From contig JBBDST010000008.1 of assembly GCA_040904765.1 (NCBI GenBank), positions 1-64,000 of the forward strand: a DNA stretch of 64,000 bases, read 5' to 3'. Below the pieces are notes generated by a model. The model made no database searches. It worked only from the letters and a program-made list of their open reading frames with translations, and was not told the DNA's origin. Source of the stretch: JBBDST01 sp040904765 (GTDB lineage: Bacteria > Actinomycetota > Nitriliruptoria > Nitriliruptorales > Nitriliruptoraceae). Shown piece by piece: positions 26,891-35,162 of the stretch; positions within the stretch are counted from its first letter, which is position 1, and each line of letters begins with the position of its first letter. The position numbers were made by a program, and so were the translations under genes.

Positions 26891-28258
26891 ATGATGGCGC
26901 AGGAAGTCGTCAGTCAAGAAACACAGAAAGTCGCAGAATTCTTGCGCGATGCCAAGCACACGCCACTACCCGACGACGTTGTGCGCAAAACGGCATACCA
27001 CGTGCTTGACACGCTGGCAGCGATCTTGACCGGTGCACGCATGGAACCCGGTATCCGCGGCATCGAATACGTCAAACTGCAAGGTGGTGTCGATGAGGCG
27101 CTTGTCATGGGCACCGACATTCGCACCAACGCGACTCTTGCCGCTCTCGCCAACGGCATCTCCGCCCATGCAGATGAGACCGATGACTCACACGCTCCAA
27201 CGCTAAGCCACCCAGGTTGTGCGGTAGTTCCGGCGGCTTTTGCCGTCGCTGAACGCCACGGCCGATCCGGCATGGAGCTGTTCCGCGGCATTTCGGCCGG
27301 TTATGACATTGGCACCCGCATGAACCTTGCTCTTGGCATGGACACCTTTTCAGCCTCAGACAGTTCACGGGCCAGCCATGCAATGATGAGCGTGTGGGGT
27401 GCCGCGGCCGCCGCCATCGCCCTAGAAGACTTGGACGAAGAACAGGTCCGCTGGGCACTGTCTTACAATGCGCAGCAAGCTTCCGGTGTCACCACCTGGC
27501 TGCGTGACGGCCGGCACGTCGAAAAGGCATTCGTGTTTGCCGGTATGGGAGCACGTAACGGTGTCGCATCAGCCACCATGGTCGCATCCGGTATGGATGG
27601 CGTGCTCGACGTGTTTACCGGTCACCCAAACTTTTTCGATGCGGTGTCAACCTGTCACGACATCACCCAGATGAGTGCCCAACTGCACGAACGCTACGAG
27701 ATTATGCGCACCAACATTAAAAAATATGCGGTTGGTTCGCCCGCCCAAGCTGCCGTGCAAGCCGCTGAAGATCTCGTAACGATGGATGGTCTGACTGCCG
27801 GCGAGGTCGAAGCGATGGAAATTCTGCTGCCTGCACACCTGGCAATGATCGTCAATAACCGGCATATGCCTGACATCAACTGCCAGTATCTGGTGGCCGG
27901 CACGATCCTCGACGGGCGTTTTAGTTTCGAAATGGCACATGACGAACCGCGCATGAAAGCCGCCGACATTGTCGATCTGATGAGCCGCATGACGTTAACC
28001 CCAGACGAGTCCACCCGCGGTACCCGCAGTGGTCGTGTCATCGTCAAGCGCAAAGACGGCTCAATGGTCGAACGTTTTGTTGAAGCGGTGCAGGGCACTT
28101 ATGAGAATCCGATGCCAGAACCGCAGATCTTGGCAAAGTTTGAAGACCTGCTCGCGCCAACTATCGGTGCGGCAGAAACCGAAGAACTTATCGGCCTGAT
28201 GCTCGACCCGGCCCAAATTGATGACGTACGCGACTTACGGTCGTTACTGTCACGCTAA
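26891..28258 (+). CDS. MmgE/PrpD-family protein
   Basis: Members act on small di- and tricarboxylic acids (2-methylcitrate dehydratase, cis-aconitate decarboxylase, iminodisuccinate epimerase). The 455-residue chain shows family hallmarks: AYHVLDTLAAILTGAR, ANGISAHADETDDSHAPTLSHPGCAVVPAAFAVAE, GYDIGTRM, a helical ALSYNAQQASGVTTWLRDGRHVEKAF block, and the C-terminal lid domain KYAVGSPAQAAVQAAEDLV with ERFVEAVQGTYENPM. Either of two adjacent ATGs (26891, 26894) may start it. The nitrile hydratase genes follow in the same direction after 70 bases, suggesting one pathway. Its exact substrate is not readable. Confidence 0.88.
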   Translation: MMAQEVVSQETQKVAEFLRDAKHTPLPDDVVRKTAYHVLDTLAAILTGARMEPGIRGIEYVKLQGGVDEALVMGTDIRTNATLAALANGISAHADETDDSHAPTLSHPGCAVVPAAFAVAERHGRSGMELFRGISAGYDIGTRMNLALGMDTFSASDSSRASHAMMSVWGAAAAAIALEDLDEEQVRWALSYNAQQASGVTTWLRDGRHVEKAFVFAGMGARNGVASATMVASGMDGVLDVFTGHPNFFDAVSTCHDITQMSAQLHERYEIMRTNIKKYAVGSPAQAAVQAAEDLVTMDGLTAGEVEAMEILLPAHLAMIVNNRHMPDINCQYLVAGTILDGRFSFEMAHDEPRMKAADIVDLMSRMTLTPDESTRGTRSGRVIVKRKDGSMVERFVEAVQGTYENPMPEPQILAKFEDLLAPTIGAAETEELIGLMLDPAQIDDVRDLRSLLSR

Positions 28259-28328
28259 GACACGAACGCGGTGTGGGCCCCAGTTTGTTGGCCTGCACCG
28301 CCTAATCACCACCCCAAGGAGAGAGCTG

Positions 28329-28679
28329 ATGAGTTTCGTTCATGACCTTGGCGGTACACGCGGCTTTTGGGAAGTAGAAATTGATCCCGAAGAAGACCAC
28401 GGCTTTCACGAAGGCTGGGAAGCACGCGTGTTTGGCCTGTCGCGTGTCATTCGCGCCAACGGCGTCTGTACCACCGACGAATTTCGTCACGCGGTCGAAC
28501 GCCTCGGGCCAGCCACCTACTTATCAACCAGCTACTACGAACGCTGGTTGATGGCAGTTGAAAAAATTGCGATCGAAAAAGGCCTACTCGCCGAAGGCGA
28601 CGTTGAACGTTTCTTGGCCGAACTGCCAGACGAACATGCAGATGATCATGATGATCATGACAGTCACGGAGACCACTGA
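28329..28679 (+). CDS. Nitrile hydratase beta subunit, N-terminal half, with His/Asp-rich tail
   Basis: 116 residues. It matches the N-terminal helical half of nitrile hydratase beta: VHDLGGTRGFWEVE, FHEGWEARVFGLSRVI, DEFRHAVERLGPATYLSTSYYERWLMAVEKI. The ATG at 28329 has GGAGAGAG upstream (the open frame running further left is not supported). After residue ~100 the chain ends in an acidic, histidine-rich tail (HADDHDDHDSHGDH), an obvious metal-binding sequence not found in ordinary beta chains. Small cobalt-activator proteins of this family (P14K, NhlE) resemble this same half, so the product may be structural subunit, activator, or both. The stop overlaps the next ATG (TGATG). Confidence 0.87.
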   Translation: MSFVHDLGGTRGFWEVEIDPEEDHGFHEGWEARVFGLSRVIRANGVCTTDEFRHAVERLGPATYLSTSYYERWLMAVEKIAIEKGLLAEGDVERFLAELPDEHADDHDDHDSHGDH

Positions 28680-28957
28680 TGGCCACGCCACGGTTTACCG
28701 TCGGCGACACGGTTCGCACCCGTGTCGACAACCCGCCCGGACACACTCGCCTGCCTCGCTATGTCAGAGGACGGACCGGCGTGATCGAATCTGTCCGCGG
28801 AGCGGCGCCCGTTCCTGACGAAACGGTCAAAAACGGCGTCAAAGGCGATGACGTACCGTTTTATGGTGTCCTGTTTGCCATGCAAGACCTTTGGGGCAAC
28901 GATGCCGAAGCCGACGCTGAACTAGTGGTTGAACTGTGGGAGTCCTACCTGGAGTAG
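28679..28957 (+). CDS. Nitrile hydratase beta subunit, C-terminal half
   Basis: 92 residues that correspond to the SH3-like C-terminal domain of nitrile hydratase beta: RFTVGDTVRTRVDNPPGHTRLPRYVRGRTGVIESVRG, then FYGVLFAMQDLWGNDAEAD and VELWESYLE. In most bacteria this is fused to the N-terminal half; here an internal TGATG junction separates them. The same split occurs in thiocyanate hydrolase and in the toyocamycin nitrile hydratase. The conserved Arg in the HTRLPRYVRG block, which in the family contacts the oxidised metal site, is present. Confidence 0.88.
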   Translation: MATPRFTVGDTVRTRVDNPPGHTRLPRYVRGRTGVIESVRGAAPVPDETVKNGVKGDDVPFYGVLFAMQDLWGNDAEADAELVVELWESYLE

Positions 28958-29003
28958 GTAAAGGTCGCCGTACGCTTAGCCGTCACGCGAGGGAGAGTCC
29001 GCT

Positions 29004-29660
29004 ATGTCGAGTCATTCATACGCAGCAGCACCGCAGTCACATAATCACGACAAAGACGCCACTCGGGTGGCATTAACGGCCCGTACCGCAGCGCTTGAAG
29101 CTGCACTTGTCGCCGGTGGCGTGTTGCAAAGCGAACAGGTCGACGAACTCGTTGAAACTTACGCAGAAAAACTTGGTCCTCGTCACGGTGCTGCGATGGT
29201 GGCACGCGCTTGGGTCGATCCGACTTTTCGTCAACGTCTCGAAGAGGACGCGACCAGCATCATCCGCGACCTTGGCTACGACCTTGAAGGAAGCCAACAC
29301 CGCGACTTGCCTTTCGCGACTTTGCGTGCCGTGTTCAACACGCCAGAAGTCCACAATGTGATCGTCTGCACGTTATGTTCGTGCTACCCGCTCTTTGTGC
29401 TCGGGCCTCAACCTCGCTGGTACAAAAGCCCTGAATACCGCTCACGTATGGTGATTGAACCCACTCAAGTACTGAAAGAATTCGGGACGTCAGTGCCTGC
29501 CGGTAAGACCATCCGGGTGTGGGACTCCAACGCTGAAACCCGCTACCTCGTGATTCCCGAACGCCCCAAAGGCACCGAAGCAATGAACGAAGATCAACTG
29601 CGGGCACTCGTTACCCGCGACTCGATGATCGGCGTTACCGTCTTGCCGGACGTCGTTTAA
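29004..29660 (+). CDS. Nitrile hydratase alpha subunit, cobalt type
   Basis: Holds the non-corrin metal that hydrates nitriles to amides. 218 residues; metal motif C122-T-L-C125-S-C127, with Thr at the second place as in cobalt enzymes (iron enzymes have Ser). Cys125 and Cys127 would be oxidised to sulfinic/sulfenic acids. Upstream, LPFATLRAVFNTPEVHNVIV is canonical. The segment after the motif reads YPLFVLGPQPRWYKSPEYRSRMV, where most nitrile hydratases have YPWPVLGLPP, so the substrate pocket differs. Gene order beta then alpha is that of cobalt enzymes. The N-terminus has several His (SSHSY, SHNHDKD). Confidence 0.92.
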   Translation: MSSHSYAAAPQSHNHDKDATRVALTARTAALEAALVAGGVLQSEQVDELVETYAEKLGPRHGAAMVARAWVDPTFRQRLEEDATSIIRDLGYDLEGSQHRDLPFATLRAVFNTPEVHNVIVCTLCSCYPLFVLGPQPRWYKSPEYRSRMVIEPTQVLKEFGTSVPAGKTIRVWDSNAETRYLVIPERPKGTEAMNEDQLRALVTRDSMIGVTVLPDVV

Positions 29661-29664
29661 CCCG

Positions 29665-29859
29665 TTAATTCGGCGGGAAGGGAAGCACCGGCGGAATGGG
29701 CTCATAGGCGTCAAACTGGTCACCAAAGGCAGCCTCAACGTCAGCAACCGCCTGCATCAGTGCATTCGTGCGTGCAGCAACGTCAGCTACGTCACTATCA
29801 GGTAACGTCAAACCCACAGCGCGAGCCATCACACGAATATCGTCGTGAGACAAAGTCAA
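29665..29859 (-). CDS. GatC/AtzG-like small amidase partner
   Basis: 64 residues, downstream of and co-directional with the amidase gene (11 bases apart). The form is a short helical N-terminus (SHDDIRVMARAVGLTLPDSDVADVAARTNALMQAV) and an extended Pro-rich tail (YEPIPPVLPFPPN). This resembles AtzG, which stabilises the AtzE amidase, and GatC of the amidotransferase. It ends only four bases from the convergent nitrile hydratase alpha stop. Confidence 0.72.
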   Translation of the reverse strand: MTLSHDDIRVMARAVGLTLPDSDVADVAARTNALMQAVADVEAAFGDQFDAYEPIPPVLPFPPN

Positions 29860-29870
29860 AGCGTTCTCCT

Positions 29871-31304
29871 TTACAAGGCTGCCAGAGTCGGTCGGCGCGT
29901 ATGCCAGCTTGTTGCTTGCTCATAGGCATGCCCCACCCGATAGACCACGTCTTCGCGAAATGGTGGAGCAACAATTTGAAACCCGATCGGCAGCACTTCG
30001 GCTTCAGTGAAGCCATTTAGTACCGACAACGCAGGAGTATTCGCCAAGCTAAACGGGTAGGAAAAAATCCGTGACTTGACGACTGCCTCCCAGAAATCCG
30101 TAGGTGACGAGAGTGGTTCAGCTTTGCGGCCAAGAATCGGGGCAGGTTGGGGTGTCATAGGTGTGACGAGGCAGTCAAGTGCATCAAACTGTGCAAGCAC
30201 TTCAGCGCGAACAACCGCCCGACCCTGCATAGCTGTCGCATACGCCGAAGCAGGCATCAAACAAGCCGCAGCAAGGCGGGTACGAATGCCGTAATCGATC
30301 TCGTTGTAATGCTCACGCAAATACTTGCGCAACAGTTGTGTGGCCACATCAACATCAGAAGAAAGCATCAACAGTGGCACCGCATAAGACGCTGAAGGAA
30401 GAGTTACTGCTGTGACGGTTGCCCCAAGTTCACGGAGCGTTTCGACGGTCGCGTTAAACGCATGCTTGACATCGTCGCGAAGGGCCGGTGACTGCGCCAA
30501 GTTGGTCACCACACCGATACGAACGCCGGTTAGATCCATGGTGAGCATTTCACTGTATTTGGAAACTGGCGTAGCCACACTCAGTGGATCTCGCACGTCA
30601 TAACCGGCCAATACTTCCAACACGAGGGCGTTGTCTTCAACTGTTCGGGTCAACGGGCCGATCGTGTCAGCTGTCCAGCCATACAGGTACCCGCCAAATC
30701 GTGATACCCGTCCAAATGTCGGGCGTAAACCGGCAAGACCGCAAGCAGCAGCAGGCATACGCACTGAGCCGCCGGTGTCTTCACCGATCGCAACCGAACA
30801 TAAACCTGCCGCCATGGCTGCCGCAGATCCTTGAGATGACCCGGTGGGGGAATGGGCCAGGTTCCACGGGTTACGGGGTTCGCCGAAATCCCAACTAGTA
30901 GCGCCGCCTTTGCCGAACTGGTCCAGATTGTGTTTGCCGATAAGAATCGCCCCGGCAGCATCGAGGCGTTCAACTACGGCAGCGTCAGTATCCACCTGGT
31001 TGGCGTGAAGCTGTTTCCAGGCCAGTGTGGTTGGCGCCGCACGCGTAAAAAACTGATCTTTAATGCCGTAAGTGACACCATGCAGTGGGCCTCGATACGC
31101 CCCGTTGGCAATTTCCGTTGCAGCGTGTGCTGCACGGCTTTGCGCATGCTCAGCCGTGACGGTGATGTAAGCGTTCAGGCTCGGGTTGAGTGCGTCGATT
31201 TGCGCCAGATACGCCTCGGTCAACTCGACAGGGGAGAGGAGGCGATCACGAATCAGATCAGACTGCTGACGCAGTGTCAGGGCCGTCAGTTCGCTGCTGA
31301 TCAC
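29871..31304 (-). CDS. Amidase-signature hydrolase, AtzE/GatA-like
   Basis: Hydrolyses a C-N amide bond. 477 residues with the Ser-cisSer-Lys triad visible: Lys82 (GVTYGIKDQF), Ser156 (TGSSQGSAAA) and the nucleophile Ser180 (GEDTGGSVRMPAAACG); the 24-residue spacing between the serines matches the family. The glycine-rich loop has Gln158 where Gly is usual. There is no gatB in the window, and a small GatC/AtzG-like partner follows, so a stand-alone amidase is more likely than an aminoacyl-tRNA amidotransferase. It faces the nitrile hydratase genes and probably hydrolyses the amide they make. Confidence 0.88.
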   Translation of the reverse strand: MISSELTALTLRQQSDLIRDRLLSPVELTEAYLAQIDALNPSLNAYITVTAEHAQSRAAHAATEIANGAYRGPLHGVTYGIKDQFFTRAAPTTLAWKQLHANQVDTDAAVVERLDAAGAILIGKHNLDQFGKGGATSWDFGEPRNPWNLAHSPTGSSQGSAAAMAAGLCSVAIGEDTGGSVRMPAAACGLAGLRPTFGRVSRFGGYLYGWTADTIGPLTRTVEDNALVLEVLAGYDVRDPLSVATPVSKYSEMLTMDLTGVRIGVVTNLAQSPALRDDVKHAFNATVETLRELGATVTAVTLPSASYAVPLLMLSSDVDVATQLLRKYLREHYNEIDYGIRTRLAAACLMPASAYATAMQGRAVVRAEVLAQFDALDCLVTPMTPQPAPILGRKAEPLSSPTDFWEAVVKSRIFSYPFSLANTPALSVLNGFTEAEVLPIGFQIVAPPFREDVVYRVGHAYEQATSWHTRRPTLAAL

Positions 31305-31442
31305 GAGTTTGAGCCTTTGTGCCGAAGGTCAAAGAAGTGTCTCAAAACTAGCAGCACAGTCGTCCTTATAGAGGTTTTGCATGTTGTCTCAAGACTAATG
31401 TGGATGCCGGTACCGTCTGAGAGTGTCTTCAAAGGGGCAGAT

Positions 31443-31943
31443 ATGGACCGTGTCGGCGATCTAGGTTCCGTCGAACAACTCCTAAACGGCGCGGCCGTGT
31501 GGGGAATCGAACTCGAACCAAAGTTTCGTGTGCTTGGACTCACCCTAGAACCGGTCACCGATACGACTCAAACTGCACTCGGCACGGATTTAAGGGATAC
31601 ACGTCTCCAATTGGCATGTTTTCCGGTGTCGACCATCTTGGGGTCACTGCGACAAAACACTACCGATGGGGTGACTGTGCTGCGGTTCACCGAAGCACAA
31701 CTCGTGGATGTCGTCGCCGCGTTTGACGGTGCTGAGCTTTCATCACCAATTTTTGGTCGGCCTGAACCACGGCCTGCCACATGGGCACCGACGTTTAGTC
31801 TCGAAGGCCGATCAAGCGCACCTGATGGCGTGAGTGCGACCATCACTGTGTCATTGCGCCGAGGCGATCTGGCTCTCGACTTGTTTGCCCGTTTTGATGA
31901 ATGGCGTCTGCTTGACGCTACAGGCCAACCCGTCAACCTGTAA
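31443..31943 (+). CDS. Unknown protein
   Basis: 166 residues from ATG 31443, with AAAGGGG upstream. I do not recognise a family. The protein is mixed alpha/beta with no signal peptide or membrane helix (SVEQLLNGAAVWGIELEPKFRVLGLTLEPV, GVTVLRFTEAQLVDVVAAFDGAEL, GVSATITVSLRRGDLALDLFARFDEWRLL). The open frame continues far upstream over the antisense amidase gene, but the ribosome site and composition favour this start. It diverges from the amidase across 138 bases. Confidence 0.6.
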   Translation: MDRVGDLGSVEQLLNGAAVWGIELEPKFRVLGLTLEPVTDTTQTALGTDLRDTRLQLACFPVSTILGSLRQNTTDGVTVLRFTEAQLVDVVAAFDGAELSSPIFGRPEPRPATWAPTFSLEGRSSAPDGVSATITVSLRRGDLALDLFARFDEWRLLDATGQPVNL

Positions 31944-32021
31944 ACCACCTGTATCAGCTCAGTTCGGAAACACTCTTACTGGCCGTCTATTCACTGTGAC
32001 AGCAAGTGAGGGGAGTGGCGA

Positions 32022-32858
32022 TTGCGACGGGGCTTCATATTCGTAGTCGTGTGTGCCCTTATAAGTGGAGTGGTTGAAATAGGCAACGTGTCGGCTGACC
32101 CGTCGTCACAGCGTTCACTAAACTGTGTGGCATACCGCGCGGCAGGTGCGGTTGCATGTGAAGTGAGCGAATCATGGATCGCCCCAGGAGCGTTTCCTCA
32201 CCCGCCACAGGAGACCTGGCCGCCTGTGGGCTACACGCTCATCACACGAGGACTATTGTCTGAGACACTTCAGGGTGAGACGTGTGTCGTGCATGTCCGA
32301 AGTTTGCAGCGCCTGCGTACGCCAGTGTTTAGCGAAACCGACGTTGCCTTGCCTCCCCTTCACGAAGGTTTCCTCGAATGTCCCCCAGCAGAGCGATTAA
32401 CGCCGGATAATGCCGACTACGAGACGGTTGTTCGAAAAATTCGTGAAGTGCTGCCGCGACCCGTATTCACCGTGCAGCCAAACAACAACACGCTGGTGGG
32501 TATCCATACCCGCCTTGAAATGCCGACGCGTGCCTTAGCCATCGACACGCAAACGACGGTCAATCTGCTCTCAGGCCCAACCAACGTTCGTATCCGTGCA
32601 CAAGGTGAATATTTCGTGCGATGGCGCGAATCCGGCGAAACAACCGGACCATATGAGGCGATTGACGGGCTACTGACGTCGCCGGCGTTTCAATACAACA
32701 CCAGTGGCGATGAACTCGTTGAACTGATCGACGTTTGGACGGTTCACGTGAGCTCATTGGGTATGCCAACATTCCGCGACGTCGTGTATCTGGGCTATCC
32801 GCCACTTCTTGTGCGCGTGAATGAACTGGTGATCACCGTGATCCGTGACTTTGGATGA
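32022..32858 (+). CDS. Secreted protein of unknown function
   Basis: 278 residues from a TTG start (32022) with GAGGGGAG upstream. A signal peptide is clear: basic RR, hydrophobic GFIFVVVCALISGVVEI, probable cleavage near SAD. The mature part has four cysteines in its first half (LNCVAY, AVACEVS, ETCVVH, LECPP), likely forming two disulfides, and a beta-rich second half. It matches no family I know. It is 78 bases downstream of the previous unknown gene. Confidence 0.62.
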   Translation: MRRGFIFVVVCALISGVVEIGNVSADPSSQRSLNCVAYRAAGAVACEVSESWIAPGAFPHPPQETWPPVGYTLITRGLLSETLQGETCVVHVRSLQRLRTPVFSETDVALPPLHEGFLECPPAERLTPDNADYETVVRKIREVLPRPVFTVQPNNNTLVGIHTRLEMPTRALAIDTQTTVNLLSGPTNVRIRAQGEYFVRWRESGETTGPYEAIDGLLTSPAFQYNTSGDELVELIDVWTVHVSSLGMPTFRDVVYLGYPPLLVRVNELVITVIRDFG

Positions 32859-33022
32859 TGACACGACCCGTTTGAGGGGATGAGTCGCGATGCGTTGCAG
32901 GCCCTTCGATGCACATAAAACCGTTAGTTAACATAATGTATCTTATGGGGGGAAAGGAAGTGATCTGGCCAACAAGCAAATTTGGTTCAATCGGCGTTTT
33001 CCTACCGTTTACCCGTCAAGGC
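32859..33022. other. Convergent intergenic region, no gene
   Basis: A/T-rich compared with its surroundings between two convergent genes. It holds a small inverted repeat (CATAA...TTATG near 32933) but no clear terminator. Confidence 0.4.
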
Positions 33023-34333
33023 TTAAGTTAACGCCCGTTCTTGGTGTAACGCATGGGTCATATACGCGGCGATGGCAAGCATCGGTACAGCTCCACCCCA
33101 GGAGGCTGCGACCGAGAAGGTCTCCGCCACGTAACCAAACAAAGCCGGACCAATCGCCCCGCCAAGTCCAAGACCGGCCAACACGACCCCGCCAGATAAG
33201 GCTGGCCTCGCCGGTGAGATCCGTACGCCCGAAAGAAACAAGAGGCCCGTCCAGCCCCACCCACCGCCGAGCAACACCAGCGCACTGATGATGCCAACGG
33301 TTATGCCAAGACGGCTGTCAGCCAACACATTGGTAGATAAAGTCAGACCTAAAGCCGCGAACGCACCACTACCAAGCAACACCGTAACGATCTGTAGTTC
33401 CCGGTTGTCGCTCCGGTCGACCAGGATCCCTGACCCGACACGACTCATCACTGCCACCAGCGATGCCAGTGCCAACACCAGGCCGGCATACTGGGCTGTC
33501 AGTCCCACTTGCTGCATAGAGGGAACAAGGAAACTTGCTCCACTGGCAGCAACGGTGCTACCGGTAGCCGAGGCGATGGCGAGCATTACCAGTTGTTTTT
33601 TGGTGTTACCGTCGGTTTGTGCAACATCGGATTCTTCAACGACCATGAGCTCATCAGGAATAGGCCCATCATCTGATTGCGGTTCATATGGCAGCGTTGG
33701 GTCAAGAGTTCGTATGCGATCCAAGCCAGACGGAACGCTCATTGCCGTGAAGAATGCGAACACCGTCGCAAACAAAAACAGTGATCGCCACGCAAACACT
33801 TCACCCAGAATTGGTAGCGCAACTCCGGCGAGCAGTGCTGCCAGTGGGCCACTTGCTTCCTTTGCGCCAAAACCCAGTCCTTGCTGCTTGCGTGGAACTG
33901 CGCGTGACAATGCTCGCGACCCAGACGTGTCAATGAAAGTCGTACCTAAACCACACAGGATTAGACCGATGCCTATCCGTGGCAGGCTGGTGGCAAACAG
34001 TGCAATAAACACTGATGACAGCATGGTGAATGACATGCCTATGCGCAAAGCAACTGCCGCGCCGACTCGGTCGACCAATCGACCGGCTGGAAGCGAACAG
34101 ACACCGGTAGTGATGAAAAACAAGGCCAGTACGGCACCAATACCGGCAAAGCCTGTTTCGATATCTTCCGCAATGCGGCCCTGGAACGCTCCGACGAGAA
34201 ACAGTGGCAGCACGCCTGAACTTAACGCGGCAACCAGAGTTGCAACGACTCGGAAGGTTGGAAGGTCTAGTTGAGGCTGTGTGAGCTTGTTGGCACGTGC
34301 CCTTCGAGCACGCTGCAGCCTAGGTGAGTCCAC
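33023..34333 (-). CDS. Major facilitator superfamily transporter
   Basis: 436 residues with about 12 hydrophobic helices in two halves, split by a hydrophilic loop near 205-240 rich in Asp and Glu. The cytoplasmic motif after helix 2 reads AGRLVDRVGAAVALRIG, the family G-x3-D-R-x-G type. GTG start lies inside the end of the ABC permease gene (14-base overlap), so the three transport genes form one operon. Substrate unknown; an efflux role is plausible from the ABC neighbours. Confidence 0.85.
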   Translation of the reverse strand: MDSPRLQRARRARANKLTQPQLDLPTFRVVATLVAALSSGVLPLFLVGAFQGRIAEDIETGFAGIGAVLALFFITTGVCSLPAGRLVDRVGAAVALRIGMSFTMLSSVFIALFATSLPRIGIGLILCGLGTTFIDTSGSRALSRAVPRKQQGLGFGAKEASGPLAALLAGVALPILGEVFAWRSLFLFATVFAFFTAMSVPSGLDRIRTLDPTLPYEPQSDDGPIPDELMVVEESDVAQTDGNTKKQLVMLAIASATGSTVAASGASFLVPSMQQVGLTAQYAGLVLALASLVAVMSRVGSGILVDRSDNRELQIVTVLLGSGAFAALGLTLSTNVLADSRLGITVGIISALVLLGGGWGWTGLLFLSGVRISPARPALSGGVVLAGLGLGGAIGPALFGYVAETFSVAASWGGAVPMLAIAAYMTHALHQERALT

Positions 34334-35162
34334 GAAACCGCCTTATCGAATCCGGGATGACCGTAAGAAATGCCACCGCGGTCCAACCAAACATCCACAG
34401 TAACGAACGTGACGCATCTCCTCCAATAGCAAACGCTCGGGTTGCATCGGTGGCGTGTGTTAAGGGACTAATGGAAGCAAAGGCAGATAGCCAGCTAGGC
34501 ATCGTCTCAAGTGGAACAAATATGGAAGAGGCAAACACGAGCGGGAAAACCAGCACAAAACCGGCTGTTTGAACAGCTTCTGAGCCAGGAACGATCAGAG
34601 CCAACCAACAAAACAGCCAACTGAAGAGGTATCCGAACAGTCCAACAACTGCCACCGCAGCCACTGCTGACAGGATCCCCTCGGTGAATCGAAAACCAAG
34701 CAGGTAGCCAGCCACCAGCATCAACAGAATCACCATGAGTGAACGAATCAGGTCCGCGAGTGTTCGGCCTGCCAAGATTGAGCCGCGAGCAATCGGTAAA
34801 GACCGAAAACGGTCAATCACCCCACGCTCGAGATCCTCGGCGATCCCTACAGCGGTTTGGGTGGCACGAAATGCCGCTGAGTGCACCAAAATGCCTGGCA
34901 GCAGAAAACTGATGTAGCTAACTCCCGGATCCAGTGCACTTTGTGCGATGCCGCCAAACACGAACGTGAACAGCACAATGAACATCACCGGCTGGATAGT
35001 GGAAAAGATGACAAAGCGTGGTTGACGAAAAAAGTGACGCAGGCTGCGTTTAGCGATGCTCCAACTGTCACGTATGACCCAAAGAGCGCGCAACACCGGA
35101 TTTCGTTGGGCATTGGGAAGAACTGGCGTTGAATCGTTAAAAACAGCGACAGGGGTGCTCAT
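34320..35162 (-). CDS. ABC-2 type transporter permease
   Basis: 280 residues with six hydrophobic helices. FFRQPRFVIFSTIQPVMFIVLFTFVFGG at the start and the GVIDRFRSLPIARGSILAGRTLADLIRS block match the daunorubicin-resistance (DrrB) permease group. Overlaps the ATPase gene by four bases. Works as a dimer with the ATPase encoded just upstream, probably exporting a hydrophobic molecule. Confidence 0.9.
   Translation of the reverse strand: MSTPVAVFNDSTPVLPNAQRNPVLRALWVIRDSWSIAKRSLRHFFRQPRFVIFSTIQPVMFIVLFTFVFGGIAQSALDPGVSYISFLLPGILVHSAAFRATQTAVGIAEDLERGVIDRFRSLPIARGSILAGRTLADLIRSLMVILLMLVAGYLLGFRFTEGILSAVAAVAVVGLFGYLFSWLFCWLALIVPGSEAVQTAGFVLVFPLVFASSIFVPLETMPSWLSAFASISPLTHATDATRAFAIGGDASRSLLWMFGWTAVAFLTVIPDSIRRFRGLT

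Noticed and set aside
29871..31304. GatA of the tRNA amidotransferase
   Set aside because: No gatB nearby; the small partner and the convergent nitrile hydratase fit a catabolic AtzE-type amidase better, although GatA cannot be fully excluded.
33288..34274. Long plus-strand open frame of 328 codons over the MFS gene
   Set aside because: It is antisense to a clear membrane transporter; its product is Ser/Thr/Arg-rich with no domain, as expected from a mirrored frame.
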